A stretch of 64,000 bases of DNA from Labyrinthula sp. Ha (lineage: Eukaryota > Sar > Bigyra > Labyrinthulida > Labyrinthulaceae). This document shows, one piece after another, positions 1-8,896 of the stretch. Positions within the stretch are counted from its first letter, which is position 1. Every line of letters starts with the position of its first letter. The stretch spans positions 868,001 through 932,000 of the forward strand of contig JAALGZ010000009.1 in assembly GCA_015227615.1 (NCBI GenBank). Direction: 5' to 3'. The notes under the pieces were generated by a model. It saw nothing but the letters and a program-made list of their open reading frames with translations. It did no database searches and was not told where the DNA came from. A program made the position numbers and the translations under genes.

Positions 1-1290
1 ATGATAGTATCCTCTGCGTTAGAAATTATGGCTTTTTCTAATATGGCAAAAGAAGACGAGGTTTTTATGAGACCCGCTTCTAGGGTGCTTCAGGAAAGCA
101 TCTCAGGAATAAGGACAGTTGTTGCCTTCAATGCAAAAGATAAAGTTGTTGGCCTCTATAAAGAATATTTGCAGAAACCAAAGGAAAGAGCTACGAGAAA
201 AGGTATTGTCGGAGGTCTTGGGTTTGGATTCTCGCAAGGGTTTATACTATTTTTTGATGGCTTCGCCTTTTTCTATGGAGCTACACTAATAGAAAAAGGC
301 GAAATGAGCTTTGGTGACATGATTGGGGTTGTATTTGCATTGCTGATGGGAGCCATGGGACTAGGACAAAGCACAGCAATGGCTCCAGATATTGGGAAAG
401 GGGCTCTAGCTGTTTCTAATGTTTTTAAGGTCCTAGATCAAGCTTCGAAGATAGATCCTTCAACTACAACTGGATCCGCTACCCCCCAAGAAAAATATAA
501 CTTAAGTTTTGATAAAGTCAGTTTTGCGTATCCAAGTCGACCTGAGGTCTACGTATTGAAGGAAGTTAGTTTTGAGATAAAAGGTGGACAAACTGTTGCC
601 CTTGTTGGATCTTCAGGATCAGGTTAAATGTTATTGTTAGCATTACTTTTAGGGAAGAGTTCGTGTATTGGATTGCTCGAGAGGTTCTATGATACCTCTT
701 CTGGATCTGTATTAATAAATGGACAGGACATTAAATCATATAATATTTCCTGGTTGAGAAGTACTGTTGGTTTAGTGGAGCAGGAACCTAAACTTTTTGC
801 TGGGACTATCAAGGAAAACATTCTTTTTGGTGTTGATGTTTCGAAATCATCTGCTGCTGAGACTCAAGCGCAAGTTGAAAACGCCGCAAAAGCAGCTAAT
901 GCTCATAAGTTTATCCTAGAATTTCCACAAAAATATGATACGGTAGTTGGAGAACAAGGTGCGCAACTTTCGGGAGGACAAAAACAGAGAATTTGCATAG
1001 CCAGGGCTATAATTAAGAATCCAAAGATCCTTCTTCTTGATGAAGCTACCAGTGCTCTTGATAACCATTCTGAAAAAGTAGTTCAAGAAGCATTAGATGT
1101 TTTGGTTCAGCAGGGAAATATGACTACGGTGGTTATTGCACATAGGTTAACTACAATTCAGAATGCTGACAAGATATTTGTTATGGATCATGGAGTTATT
1201 GTTGAAAGTGGAACACACGATGAATTATTGGGTATACAAGGGACCTATGCAAAGTTATGGAGCGCCCAAGCTGAAAGAGATAATAAATAG
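1..1290 (+). CDS. ABC transporter, ABCB/P-glycoprotein type, C-terminal half (5' end outside window)
   Basis: This is an ATP-driven membrane exporter of the MDR/TAP (ABCB) family. Roughly the first 165 visible residues are the end of a transmembrane domain; the rest is one nucleotide-binding domain. All motifs are present: Walker A GSSGSGKSS (about residues 203-211), signature LSGGQKQR (about 313), Walker [13 protein letters not shown] (about 335) and the switch histidine VIAHRLTT (about 371). Walker A is restored only by removing a 30-nt GT-AG intron at 623-652 (exons 1-622 and 653-1290), which otherwise puts a stop straight after GSSGSG. The visible spliced product is 419 residues and ends at TAG. 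The close match to the second half of full-length P-glycoproteins suggests that the missing part lies left of the window, although a half-transporter cannot be excluded. The substrate cannot be predicted. Confidence 0.93.
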
Positions 1291-1919
1291 AAACTGTTAT
1301 TTTGCTTCTTTGTTCAAGGGTCATGTCCAGCTTGCACCTCAAGCTCTAACTCTATAACCTCGTAACTTGTTTTGTAGAGCTTGGCTCCATCCAAATGAAA
1401 TAATAGAACTAACAGCAAAATAATATTTTATAGAGGTGGAACTAAAGGGAAAGATATAGTTTCTTGTATTGAAGCACGATTCTCTCAAAATCTGTACTTA
1501 TATTAGTTGGGTACATTTACAAGTCTGCCTATATTTCCACAACCGAGAATATATTACCAACTGCACAATTTCAATGAACATTAGAAGCGTCCATCCACGA
1601 AACAGTTTGCTCAACAGGATTACATTTTGAAGGGTATTTGCTTTGACTGCATAGGTAAGCAAAAAGTCAACTGAACTATGAAAAAGTTTTGAAATGTTTC
1701 TTTCTTCTTGTAGATTATTCCCCAAAAAAACCTATATACTGAGTTCAATTTGCCCCTTTAATACTCCATGTAAAGCATTTGTATTAAAAGTTATATTTGA
1801 CAGTCAAAACAGGAATAGATGTGGATATTTGAAAGACTATTTCAAAACACACTGCAGAAAAAAATGTTAATATATAATCTTGTACTAATAAAACCTACTT
1901 TGAAGAATAAACTTGGCCA
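1291..1919. other. Intergenic, no gene seen
   Basis: AT-rich spacer between the ABC transporter and the first orphan paralogue. A 75-codon frame on the minus strand (1498-1725) has no recognisable motif, and I do not consider it a gene. Confidence 0.5.
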
Positions 1920-2405
1920 TTAGATTTCTTTCTGAATATCTTCATTGTGCAAACTTATTGGATAAACATCAACAACTGGTTTTGCTCGTTCATCTTTCTT
2001 TGATAAAAAAAACTTCTCTCCTTCCATACCCGCAAAATAGCTACAACTAAATGAATATCCATAGTTTTGAAACTCTTTAGCAAGCAGAAACACAATTTGT
2101 TCTTTCCATACTGTTGTCTTAGGGTTCTTTATTTTTTGTTTCTTAACTTTTGTGAATCTATATTTAATACGTGTTCCAATCAAAGAAGAACAAGCCTCAA
2201 TTCGAACATCAACTTTAAAATGTTCAGACACTTTTTCTTTTAACAAAAGTTTTAAGTATGCAGAAAGTGTTGTTCCAGATCGAGGTGTATCTAAAAGTGT
2301 CTTATCTGTTACTAAGACTTCCAAAGTTGAAAAACGACGAGGTACAGTCCAGTATCCAGCAAAACCAGTTCTTGGAAGGCTTAAGGCAATATAATCTCTT
2401 TCCAT
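1920..2405 (-). CDS. Orphan protein, tandem paralogue A (161 aa)
   Basis: I do not recognise the family. The protein is 161 residues, soluble-looking, with no signal peptide or membrane segment. It aligns almost without gaps to the next gene (3005-3487, same strand). Shared stretches are a CSSLxGTRIKYxF block near residue 72, PKTxxWKEQIVFLxAKEF near residue 95, and a regularly spaced N-terminal region (YIxL, YW, EVLxxD, LSxxL). The two are therefore a tandem duplication that has diverged to roughly 40 percent identity by eye while keeping length and the central core, which argues that both are functional. The ATG at 2405 is the first in the frame and coincides with the start of similarity. 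An 18-bp box is shared upstream of both copies (see 2475-2492). Confidence 0.75.
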   Translation of the reverse strand: MERDYIALSLPRTGFAGYWTVPRRFSTLEVLVTDKTLLDTPRSGTTLSAYLKLLLKEKVSEHFKVDVRIEACSSLIGTRIKYRFTKVKKQKIKNPKTTVWKEQIVFLLAKEFQNYGYSFSCSYFAGMEGEKFFLSKKDERAKPVVDVYPISLHNEDIQKEI

Positions 2406-2474
2406 AATTAGATTTGTTATTTGCAGTTTTTTTACTTTGGGATTTTTTTATTATTTTTTGTTGCTGTGAAAAAA

Positions 2475-2492
2475 TGCAGTTTTGGTTCCGGG
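2475..2492 (-). promoter_or_regulatory. Shared upstream box, copy 1
   Basis: The plus-strand sequence TGCAGTTTTGGTTCCGGG occurs here, about 70 bp upstream of paralogue A, and identically about 104 bp upstream of paralogue B. Flanking GTTGC and T-rich stretches are also partly shared. It may be a promoter or 5'UTR element, or simply the best-preserved part of the duplicated unit. Confidence 0.5.
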
Positions 2493-3004
2493 CATAGAAA
2501 ACTCTTAGTATAGAAATAGGTTCATTGTTTTCTTATACTATTGCAATATGTTTTCTTTTGTTTAGTATTTATTTTTTATCTATAATATAGACCCATAATA
2601 AATATATCTAATGTAAAGTAATTTGTCCTTTATGCTATTCAACCTGACCTAATCTTTCTTTGGATGGGCGAGTTGTGAGCACTGAAGGGAATATTAGACG
2701 CAAACAACGGTAGTTACTACATTCTGGAAACAAGAAGATAAACACTAGTCTTCAGAGACAAATTCAAGATTTTTTTTTATTATATTAGATGCCATGTAAT
2801 ACTTGAGAAACATTTCTTATGTGTTATAGTTCAGACTGAATGTAATAATGTATAAATATATTCTTTTGTTAGTCGATATTTTATTTCATATTATTTTGTA
2901 ACTGAGAAAAAATAGTGGTTCTGATGTTTGAATACTAATAAGAGAAAAAATAATATTATAAGCAAAGGATTTAAATTTAGTTCACATATAACTATACTCG
3001 TTTT

Positions 3005-3487
3005 CTATAGTTCTTGTTCACCATGCATACCAAGATCAACAGCAAATGGGCTATATATTGGTTTCGATACTTCATCTTCTTTAGAAAAATAATATTTATA
3101 GTGACTCAAAGGGTTTGACATAACTGAGCAAAGAGTGTAACCAAAACTTTCAAACTCTTTTGCAATAAGAAAAACTATTTGCTCCTTCCAAAGTTTAGTT
3201 TTAGGATCTATGCTTTTTGGTTGTGTCTTCTTTTTAAACTTATACTTAATTCGAGTTCCAAGTAATGAAGAACAAGTTTCAGTTTCAACTTTTACGTAAT
3301 AGAATTCAGAAATTTTATTTTCCAGTACTTCTCGTAGATGTTCTGAAAGAGATATTCCATTTCGAGAAGACTCCATCAACCTTTCATCGCTTATCAAGAT
3401 TTCTACAGCTGGGAGCTTTAGCCAGGAATACCAATAAGTAGCCAAACCGTGGTGTGAAATGTAGAGAGATATATACTGATTATTCAT
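3005..3487 (-). CDS. Orphan protein, tandem paralogue B (160 aa)
   Basis: Second copy of the orphan family described at 1920-2405. It is 160 residues and aligns end to end with its neighbour, keeping CSSLLGTRIKYKF, the WKEQIVFLIAKEF helix and the YW pair near residue 18, while both termini have diverged. There is no signal peptide, membrane helix or known motif. The frame is uninterrupted and I see no intron-like insertion relative to the paralogue. About 600 bp separate the two copies. Function unknown. Confidence 0.75.
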   Translation of the reverse strand: MNNQYISLYISHHGLATYWYSWLKLPAVEILISDERLMESSRNGISLSEHLREVLENKISEFYYVKVETETCSSLLGTRIKYKFKKKTQPKSIDPKTKLWKEQIVFLIAKEFESFGYTLCSVMSNPLSHYKYYFSKEDEVSKPIYSPFAVDLGMHGEQEL

Positions 3488-3590
3488 AAGTTATCTGTTT
3501 TGTTTGGTTTTAGTATTGTATTAAACGCAGTTCAATATCTCACGCGGATTTGGATGGGGTTTTAAAGATTTTTTTGTTGCGCTGTAAAGC

Positions 3591-3608
3591 TGCAGTTTTG
3601 GTTCCGGG
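3591..3608 (-). promoter_or_regulatory. Shared upstream box, copy 2
   Basis: Identical 18-bp copy of the box at 2475-2492, 104 bp upstream of paralogue B. The region between box and ATG is not otherwise well conserved, which makes the box stand out. Confidence 0.5.
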
Positions 3609-4658
3609 AATAACTGGAACTTCTGATTGCAAAGTATTTAAGTATGTTTTCAAGAGTCATATACCACAAGGTTCTATGTTCAACACAGCATGGATATAGA
3701 GTAGCCTTGCTTGTTGCTGAGATCTTTTGTTATTACTTGGCTTTCTGTTATCTCTTAAACCCAAATGTTGCCTCAATTGAAAAAATTTAGTGACCTTAAT
3801 GGAAAATAGGTTGATATGTTTCGTTATATTAAAGCACACCTGTAACTGAAATAAACGCAGGTCGTCATGCAAATGGGGTAACAACATATAATAGTTCTTA
3901 TATATTTCTTCAAGAGAGAAAAACATTAAACTGGTCAATCAGGCAATGATAGAGCAACACTTTCCGCAGTCATTCTGTAGATGAAGGGACAAATAATCGC
4001 CTTTAGTAGACGCAATTACTGAAATCAATTTCATCTTTTCAAAGAGAAGTCAATATTCAGAGGCGTATTAACAACAGTGATGTTTTTTAAAAGCTTCATG
4101 CTCTTGGTTTCTTCAAAATTAATGCGAAAGTAGCATCCAACAAACATATTCTTGCAGCAAGAAGCAAACACGTCAAACTCAAACTTCAAATGCAGCTAAC
4201 CCTGCTGCTGCGCAGGGTAACTTTTTGTTAGAGAAAATCCATGTCATTTTGATTAAGAAAGATCTAGATTTCGTTTGCTCAACAGTTAATACCTAGTCAG
4301 GCCTTGCAGCATTGCGCAGAGTAAATAACCTAGAAATTTTCTAAAACCAAGGCATCAAGGTAGCTGAAAACTAAACAAACCGTGCTATAGAGTAACCTCT
4401 TAACTCTAAGTTTGTGCTTACATAGTTTTTATGAAGGGATACCTTGGAGATATATTTATAGGCGAAGAGCTACACTCAAGGCAAACTCGTTACAACTAAA
4501 AGCACTTAGTTGAGTCATCAACTGCAAAACTAACCCATGCAACTATGAATCAAAACTAATGTTGTCTTCTCCCTTTGTGCAAAACTTTCATGTACATCAT
4601 AGTCAGCATATTAAATCATTATTCTCTTGTGGAAACTTCATTACCGGAGAGAGTTGAT
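3609..4658. other. Intergenic with one short hairpin, no gene seen
   Basis: AT-rich sequence with no recognisable gene. A 93-codon minus-strand frame (3657-3938) lacks similarity to anything I know. At 4199-4218 the sequence ACCCTGC-TGCTGC-GCAGGGT forms a perfect 7-bp stem, followed within 3 nt by five T residues. This could be a small-RNA terminator or chance. Confidence 0.4.
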
Positions 4659-6344
4659 TCATAAAGCTCTTTTTATTCTTGGGCAGGATTCTTTTGCCAT
4701 GTTGAAGCAGTGTTTTCTTCCAAAGAGTTCACAGTAAAGATTTTCCATGCATTGGAGTTGAAAGTATGGCGTTGAAAAGGTTGAAAGTTTGTAGTCGAGT
4801 TTATTTATGCGGCAAATCTCCTGGAAAGAGTAGCAAGTCCCTTTTATTCGTTGAGAGTTCTTATCATAGTCTCTTGACATTGCTTCTGTATGTCTGTTTC
4901 TAACGTCATGAACTACAGAAATATCTTGGCACTCAAGGATAAAGGCCTGGTTTCGCTTTTTAATGTCCAGAAAAAATTGCTCATGCTCTTGAATTTTCAG
5001 TTTTTGTCTCCATGGGTTAGTACGCAGTACTTGAGTTCTTGCCAGGAAAAAATTATGTGTAACATCAACTTTTCTGCAACCATTATTTCCTATAATATTA
5101 TCTTCTACGTATTCAAACAGAACTTCCCCGCTAGAAAAAGATATGTTTAAACCATAGGAGTCCGTCTTGAGTTTAAAGGATTTCTTTCGATCTGGATATT
5201 GTTTCCATAACTCATATACTCCACCTACGAGATCAACATTAGTATTGGTCTGGAGGATACTTCGCATAAGAATAAGGTCAGTCTTGTACCAAAACAACAG
5301 ATCATCATCTAACACCAAGCAGTACTTTGTTCTTACTTTAGACACAAGCGCGTTTCGCCCAGCTCCAACTCCCATATCTGATTTGAGAGCAAATATTATT
5401 AGATTTTCTTTCCCGACTTTATGATAAATTGCTTTTACCGTGCTTCTAAACTGATGGAAACTAGAATAGTAATCGTCTGCCACTAGGATCTTAATCCCTT
5501 GATATTTATTCCTTATGGTAGTTATTAGATTAATCAGTTTCTGGAGTCTATACTTTAGCGCAGTTTTTATTATAACTGTAACGTCTTCGAGTTCTGCACT
5601 AGCTTTCCTCATAGGCCATTCAAAGTAATCCATGATATACATCATTTGCAAAGGAACATCTGTTATAATGTAATCTTTGGCCGCACTAGTATATAGTGTT
5701 GAGTTACAAGGATTAACATTGGTACCTGAAACGCTGCAGGTAGGCAACTGAGGGTGTCTTCCAGCTGTTATTAACTTTGCATTATTCAAAGAAAGATGGC
5801 ATACTTGGTAATAAATTGAAGAAAAAGAGAATCCCTTCGTATTTAGCTTGCAGTTTTCCCATGAAAAAAAGTTGTTTTCAATATTGGACATCCATCGCCG
5901 AAGGAAGCCAGTCGAAACAAAAGTAGAGTCTTCAACCACTGAGAGTAGCTTAATCCAAGTTGGTAGCATGGTTGACTCTTTTATAATGTCCTTATGTCTT
6001 TTAGCCTCATCCTCAAGTTTAAGAATTGAACTACTTCTTGGGTTCTTTTTCTGATTATTATCCAACTTGAAGACTATCCGGACACCAAGTGTTCTTACAT
6101 GCATTCCCCATGTATCTCTTACAGCTTTTCTCTGCTCAAAGTTTCGCAGACCAGATCGAATAAGAATTAAATATACCCCATCTTCATCCCAAAAACGTGG
6201 CCCTACCGTCAGTTTTTCACTATTGCTCGACACAACCGTGTCATCTGTCTTTAGAGATCTTAGGAAGACGTTAGTGTTTATAACAAAAGCAACAGCACAC
6301 AAAATAAAAAGAACTTTTATTACATTTATATTTCTCTTTTTCAT
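4659..6344 (-). CDS. Two-domain Golgi-type glycosyltransferase: truncated GT31-like plus B4GALNT1-like (GT12/GT2) domain
   Basis: A 561-residue type II membrane protein. A short basic N-terminus is followed by a signal anchor (about residues 9-28), as in Golgi glycosyltransferases. Residues about 55-110 match the start of the beta-1,3-galactosyltransferase family (GT31), with the NFEQRKAVRDTW motif and a VRIVFKL strand. The usual acidic DxD core of GT31 is not visible before the next domain. From about residue 250 the sequence matches the GM2-synthase/B4GALNT1 family: a VTVIIKT strand, VADDY, GAGRNALVS and the nucleotide-sugar/metal motif LVLDDDLLF, then the acceptor-side NFFLARTQVL and EHEQFFLDIK region. 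The likely role is addition of HexNAc or Gal to a secreted glycan, carried out by the C-terminal domain. Sugar specificity is not determined. The ATG is at 6344 and the gene is divergent from the RING-finger gene at 6497. Confidence 0.8.
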   Translation of the reverse strand: MKKRNINVIKVLFILCAVAFVINTNVFLRSLKTDDTVVSSNSEKLTVGPRFWDEDGVYLILIRSGLRNFEQRKAVRDTWGMHVRTLGVRIVFKLDNNQKKNPRSSSILKLEDEAKRHKDIIKESTMLPTWIKLLSVVEDSTFVSTGFLRRWMSNIENNFFSWENCKLNTKGFSFSSIYYQVCHLSLNNAKLITAGRHPQLPTCSVSGTNVNPCNSTLYTSAAKDYIITDVPLQMMYIMDYFEWPMRKASAELEDVTVIIKTALKYRLQKLINLITTIRNKYQGIKILVADDYYSSFHQFRSTVKAIYHKVGKENLIIFALKSDMGVGAGRNALVSKVRTKYCLVLDDDLLFWYKTDLILMRSILQTNTNVDLVGGVYELWKQYPDRKKSFKLKTDSYGLNISFSSGEVLFEYVEDNIIGNNGCRKVDVTHNFFLARTQVLRTNPWRQKLKIQEHEQFFLDIKKRNQAFILECQDISVVHDVRNRHTEAMSRDYDKNSQRIKGTCYSFQEICRINKLDYKLSTFSTPYFQLQCMENLYCELFGRKHCFNMAKESCPRIKRAL

Positions 6345-6350
6345 CTAGCT

Positions 6351-6359
6351 TAACGGTTA
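6351..6359. promoter_or_regulatory. TAACGGTTA motif in a divergent promoter
   Basis: A near-palindromic Myb-type site (YAACNG core on both strands) 7 bp upstream of the glycosyltransferase ATG and about 140 bp upstream of the ZNF598-like gene. The same 9-mer recurs in the primase/Yippee promoter. Because yTAAC also resembles an intron branch point, a splicing role in the 5'UTR is an alternative. Confidence 0.35.
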
Positions 6360-6496
6360 CATATTTCCGAAATCTCATTGTCAACGGATACTTCTTTCAA
6401 GCAACTTATTCATGGATCTCAAACCGATTTAAGCATCGTCATATGTCTGAAACAGCCATCCGTGTAGAATTAACGGAAGACAAATAGAAAAGAAGA

Positions 6497-8020
6497 ATGG
6501 CAGAAGTTTCTGAAGATATCTCAACAGAATGTATGATCTGCACGAAGAAAATGCTTTGGATAGCAATCCCAAGATGCAATCATTTATTAATATGTCATAT
6601 GTGCTGCTTAAAGCTCCGTCTGTTAAGCTCAGATAGCAAATGTATTCTTTGCAAACAAGAATCAACGAAAGTTTACTTTGCACAGGTCACCAGGAAGGGG
6701 AAAGTAACTGAAACAGATTTCAGCGCTTTGGAAAATCTTCCAGAGCTAAACTTTATTCCTGATGAGATGAGTAACTGCTTCTTTTATAAAAAACCTGATG
6801 CTTTCAAGGCCTTGAATACCCACTTCCAAGTCCAACAATTACGCCTTTTTAAGTGCACTGTTAAAGAATGTCCAGAACAGATTTCAGGAACAGTTTTTGA
6901 CAGCCTTCAATCCCTTAATTCCCATCTTATTTCGCAACACAAGCAGAAATGCTGTGAGCTCTGTTTTAAATCTGGATTGCAGTTTCCCAAAGATATTAAA
7001 CGGTTCAGCTTTAAGGATTTTGAACGACACTGCGATAAAGGAGAAGCTAAAAGAATGTCGCCTCCTCATCCGAAGTGTATCTTTTGCTTTGATAAAGGAA
7101 AACCGAAGCGATTTTATGATGAAGAACAACTGTTTCATCATTTGAATCATGTCCATGAGAACTGTTTTGTCTGTAAAAAATCTGGGCGTGAATATGACTA
7201 TTATAGAGATAGAAGAAGTCTGTTTGAGCATTTTAAGGAACACCATTTTTTGTGTGAGGAACCAATGTGTAAAGACAACTTTCAAGTGTTTGACTCTGAG
7301 TTAGAATTGAAAATACATAGAAACCATGTACATCCTGAGAAACGAGAAGAGATAGTTATAAGAGGAAGCTTTGTGTCTACAACTGGATTAAAAATAAAAT
7401 CAAGGGTGAAGAGATTCACATTCCAACCAAAGAAGGGATCGGAGCCTAGGAATGCTGGGGAAATTCGACGGAAAATTATTGAAAACAATGAAAAACAAAA
7501 GCCGAAGAAACAAGAAAAAATAGAATCTAAAGTTGTGAACAGGGGAAACTGGACTGGAAAGAGTTATACCCCGAGAATGATTAACTCTGATTCTCATTTC
7601 CCTTCTCTTGGAAATGGATCCAGTAAGAAGCAACCTGTGCTAACTTCGCAGAGAAAAAAAGAAAGTTTGCACCGCGACTTGCAAGGTAGAATCTTATCGC
7701 AGGCGCAAAAAGATAAGAGAATTGTTGATCTTACTAAACAATACAAGAGACATTCTGCATCAAAGGAAACTCCCAAGCTCGAATCTCTAGCATCTAGAAC
7801 TAAGACGAATGGGCTCAAGAAAGAAGATTTTCCCAGCTTGGTAAGTTTAAAAGGCAACCGGGGTTCAGGTACAAGCTGGGGCACTAAGAAGAAACTCGGT
7901 GTGGATGAATGGTTGAAGAAGAATCCTCCAAGTAAGACTGGATCAAAGCCAAAAGTAATTGGAGCTAGAGCTAAAGTGCAGAGGAAACCGAAAAAACTGC
8001 TCAGTGAGTATATAACATGA
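6497..8020 (+). CDS. ZNF598/Hel2-like RING and C2H2 E3 ubiquitin ligase (ribosome collision sensor)
   Basis: 507 residues. An N-terminal RING begins at residue 12 (CMICTKKMLW...PRCNHLLICHMCC...CILCKQ), the arrangement of the ZNF598/Hel2 family. It is followed by the family's string of Cys/His fingers between about residues 115 and 275 (CTVKECPEQ, CCELCF, CIFCFDKGK, CFVCKKSGREYDYYRD, HHFLCEEPMC, HRNHVH) and a long basic, low-complexity tail with an FPSL motif, also typical. Known family members ubiquitylate 40S proteins on collided ribosomes and trigger quality control in the cytosol. Length is at the short end for the family. The ATG at 6497 precedes the RING by 11 codons and no upstream in-frame ATG is needed. 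The gene converges on the kinase gene, with 45 bp between stop codons. Confidence 0.88.
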   Translation: MAEVSEDISTECMICTKKMLWIAIPRCNHLLICHMCCLKLRLLSSDSKCILCKQESTKVYFAQVTRKGKVTETDFSALENLPELNFIPDEMSNCFFYKKPDAFKALNTHFQVQQLRLFKCTVKECPEQISGTVFDSLQSLNSHLISQHKQKCCELCFKSGLQFPKDIKRFSFKDFERHCDKGEAKRMSPPHPKCIFCFDKGKPKRFYDEEQLFHHLNHVHENCFVCKKSGREYDYYRDRRSLFEHFKEHHFLCEEPMCKDNFQVFDSELELKIHRNHVHPEKREEIVIRGSFVSTTGLKIKSRVKRFTFQPKKGSEPRNAGEIRRKIIENNEKQKPKKQEKIESKVVNRGNWTGKSYTPRMINSDSHFPSLGNGSSKKQPVLTSQRKKESLHRDLQGRILSQAQKDKRIVDLTKQYKRHSASKETPKLESLASRTKTNGLKKEDFPSLVSLKGNRGSGTSWGTKKKLGVDEWLKKNPPSKTGSKPKVIGARAKVQRKPKKLLSEYIT

Positions 8021-8065
8021 TGAAAACGGCGTAAGGTTTTACAAGTTAATATGGCTCAAAGTTAA

Positions 8066-8896
8066 CTAGAAAAACCATTCATGGTTTAATGCGTCGGAAG
8101 GAGTAATTCTCTTAGAAGGAACCTTTTGGAGACATCTCTTGATAAATTTCCGCGCTTCAGAAGAATAGTTCCTCTCTTTGGTTGAATCAAATTTGACGTG
8201 ATGTATCAAAGTTGCTTTTTCACAACTACACAGTTCTGTCTCCTCAAATGGAGCTTTTTGGTTTAAGAGTAAATACGTAATTACTCCTGCACCCCAAATA
8301 TCCACTGGAAAACTATATGAAACACTTTTATCTATTCTACACTTGATCACTTCAGGTGCAATATAATACTTAGAACCACAGTAATCATTCAGTTTTGTCT
8401 TTTCATTGACAACTCTGGCGAGTCCAAAGTCAATTAACTTGACTTCTTTTCTTTCCACATCACTAAACATTACGTTCTCTAATTTAATATCACGATGTAC
8501 AACATTCTTTGTGCTCAAGTACCGAAGTGCTTCTATGATCTGCTTTATAATAATTTTACAATATTTTTCAATTACTCGACACTTTCCCTCTAAAAATGTT
8601 TGAAAATCAACTTCAAGAAGTTCTTGTATAATATAAAATTTATCTTCTCTCCAACAACAACCAATAAAGTTTACTATGTTCTTGTGTCTAAGTTGCTTCA
8701 AAATATTCACTTCATTTTGCGCTTGCTTTTGTTGATCTTTACTAGAAAGTTTTATCTCTTTCAAAGCGATAAACTCCCCAAACTCTTGAAGAAAGGAGTT
8801 TGTTTGAGACTTGAAAACCCTTACATTTTTGTTTCCTTTGACCAGGAGTTCTTTTGGTTGAGCAATTTGAGATTCAAGAATGTATTTGGAATCCAT
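8066..8896 (-). CDS. Small Ser/Thr protein kinase, CAMK/PLK-like, without a glycine-rich loop
   Basis: 276 residues consisting of little more than a kinase domain. Visible motifs are FIALKEIK (catalytic Lys, VAIK equivalent), VVHRDIKLENVMF (catalytic loop, with the Lys of Ser/Thr kinases), LIDFGLA (DFG), a GSKYYIAPEV activation-segment end, and DIWGAGVITYLL. The segment before the catalytic Lys (residues about 15-45) has no GxGxxG loop, which is unusual although it does not by itself abolish activity. A possible 30-nt GT-AG stretch lies between IAPEVIK and YSFPVDIW, but removing it would make that region too short, so I keep it as coding. No regulatory domain is present. Substrate unknown. 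Confidence 0.88.
   Translation of the reverse strand: MDSKYILESQIAQPKELLVKGNKNVRVFKSQTNSFLQEFGEFIALKEIKLSSKDQQKQAQNEVNILKQLRHKNIVNFIGCCWREDKFYIIQELLEVDFQTFLEGKCRVIEKYCKIIIKQIIEALRYLSTKNVVHRDIKLENVMFSDVERKEVKLIDFGLARVVNEKTKLNDYCGSKYYIAPEVIKCRIDKSVSYSFPVDIWGAGVITYLLLNQKAPFEETELCSCEKATLIHHVKFDSTKERNYSSEARKFIKRCLQKVPSKRITPSDALNHEWFF

Noticed and set aside
4300-4340. GCATTGCGCAG, resembling the 5' end of U4 snRNA
   Set aside because: The kink-turn and the remainder of U4 are absent; only about ten bases match.
5760-5800. In-frame 30-nt GT...AAAG stretch in the glycosyltransferase
   Set aside because: All supported introns here end in TAG or CAG; the family alignment gives no reason to remove it.
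7842-7869. 28-nt GT...CAG stretch in the ZNF598-like gene
   Set aside because: Splicing would shift the frame and destroy the FPSL-containing tail that fits the family.
8310-8360. Possible in-frame 30-nt intron in the kinase between IAPEVIK and YSFPVDIW
   Set aside because: Removing it leaves only six residues between APE and DIW, fewer than kinases tolerate; the unspliced version is nearer to the family.
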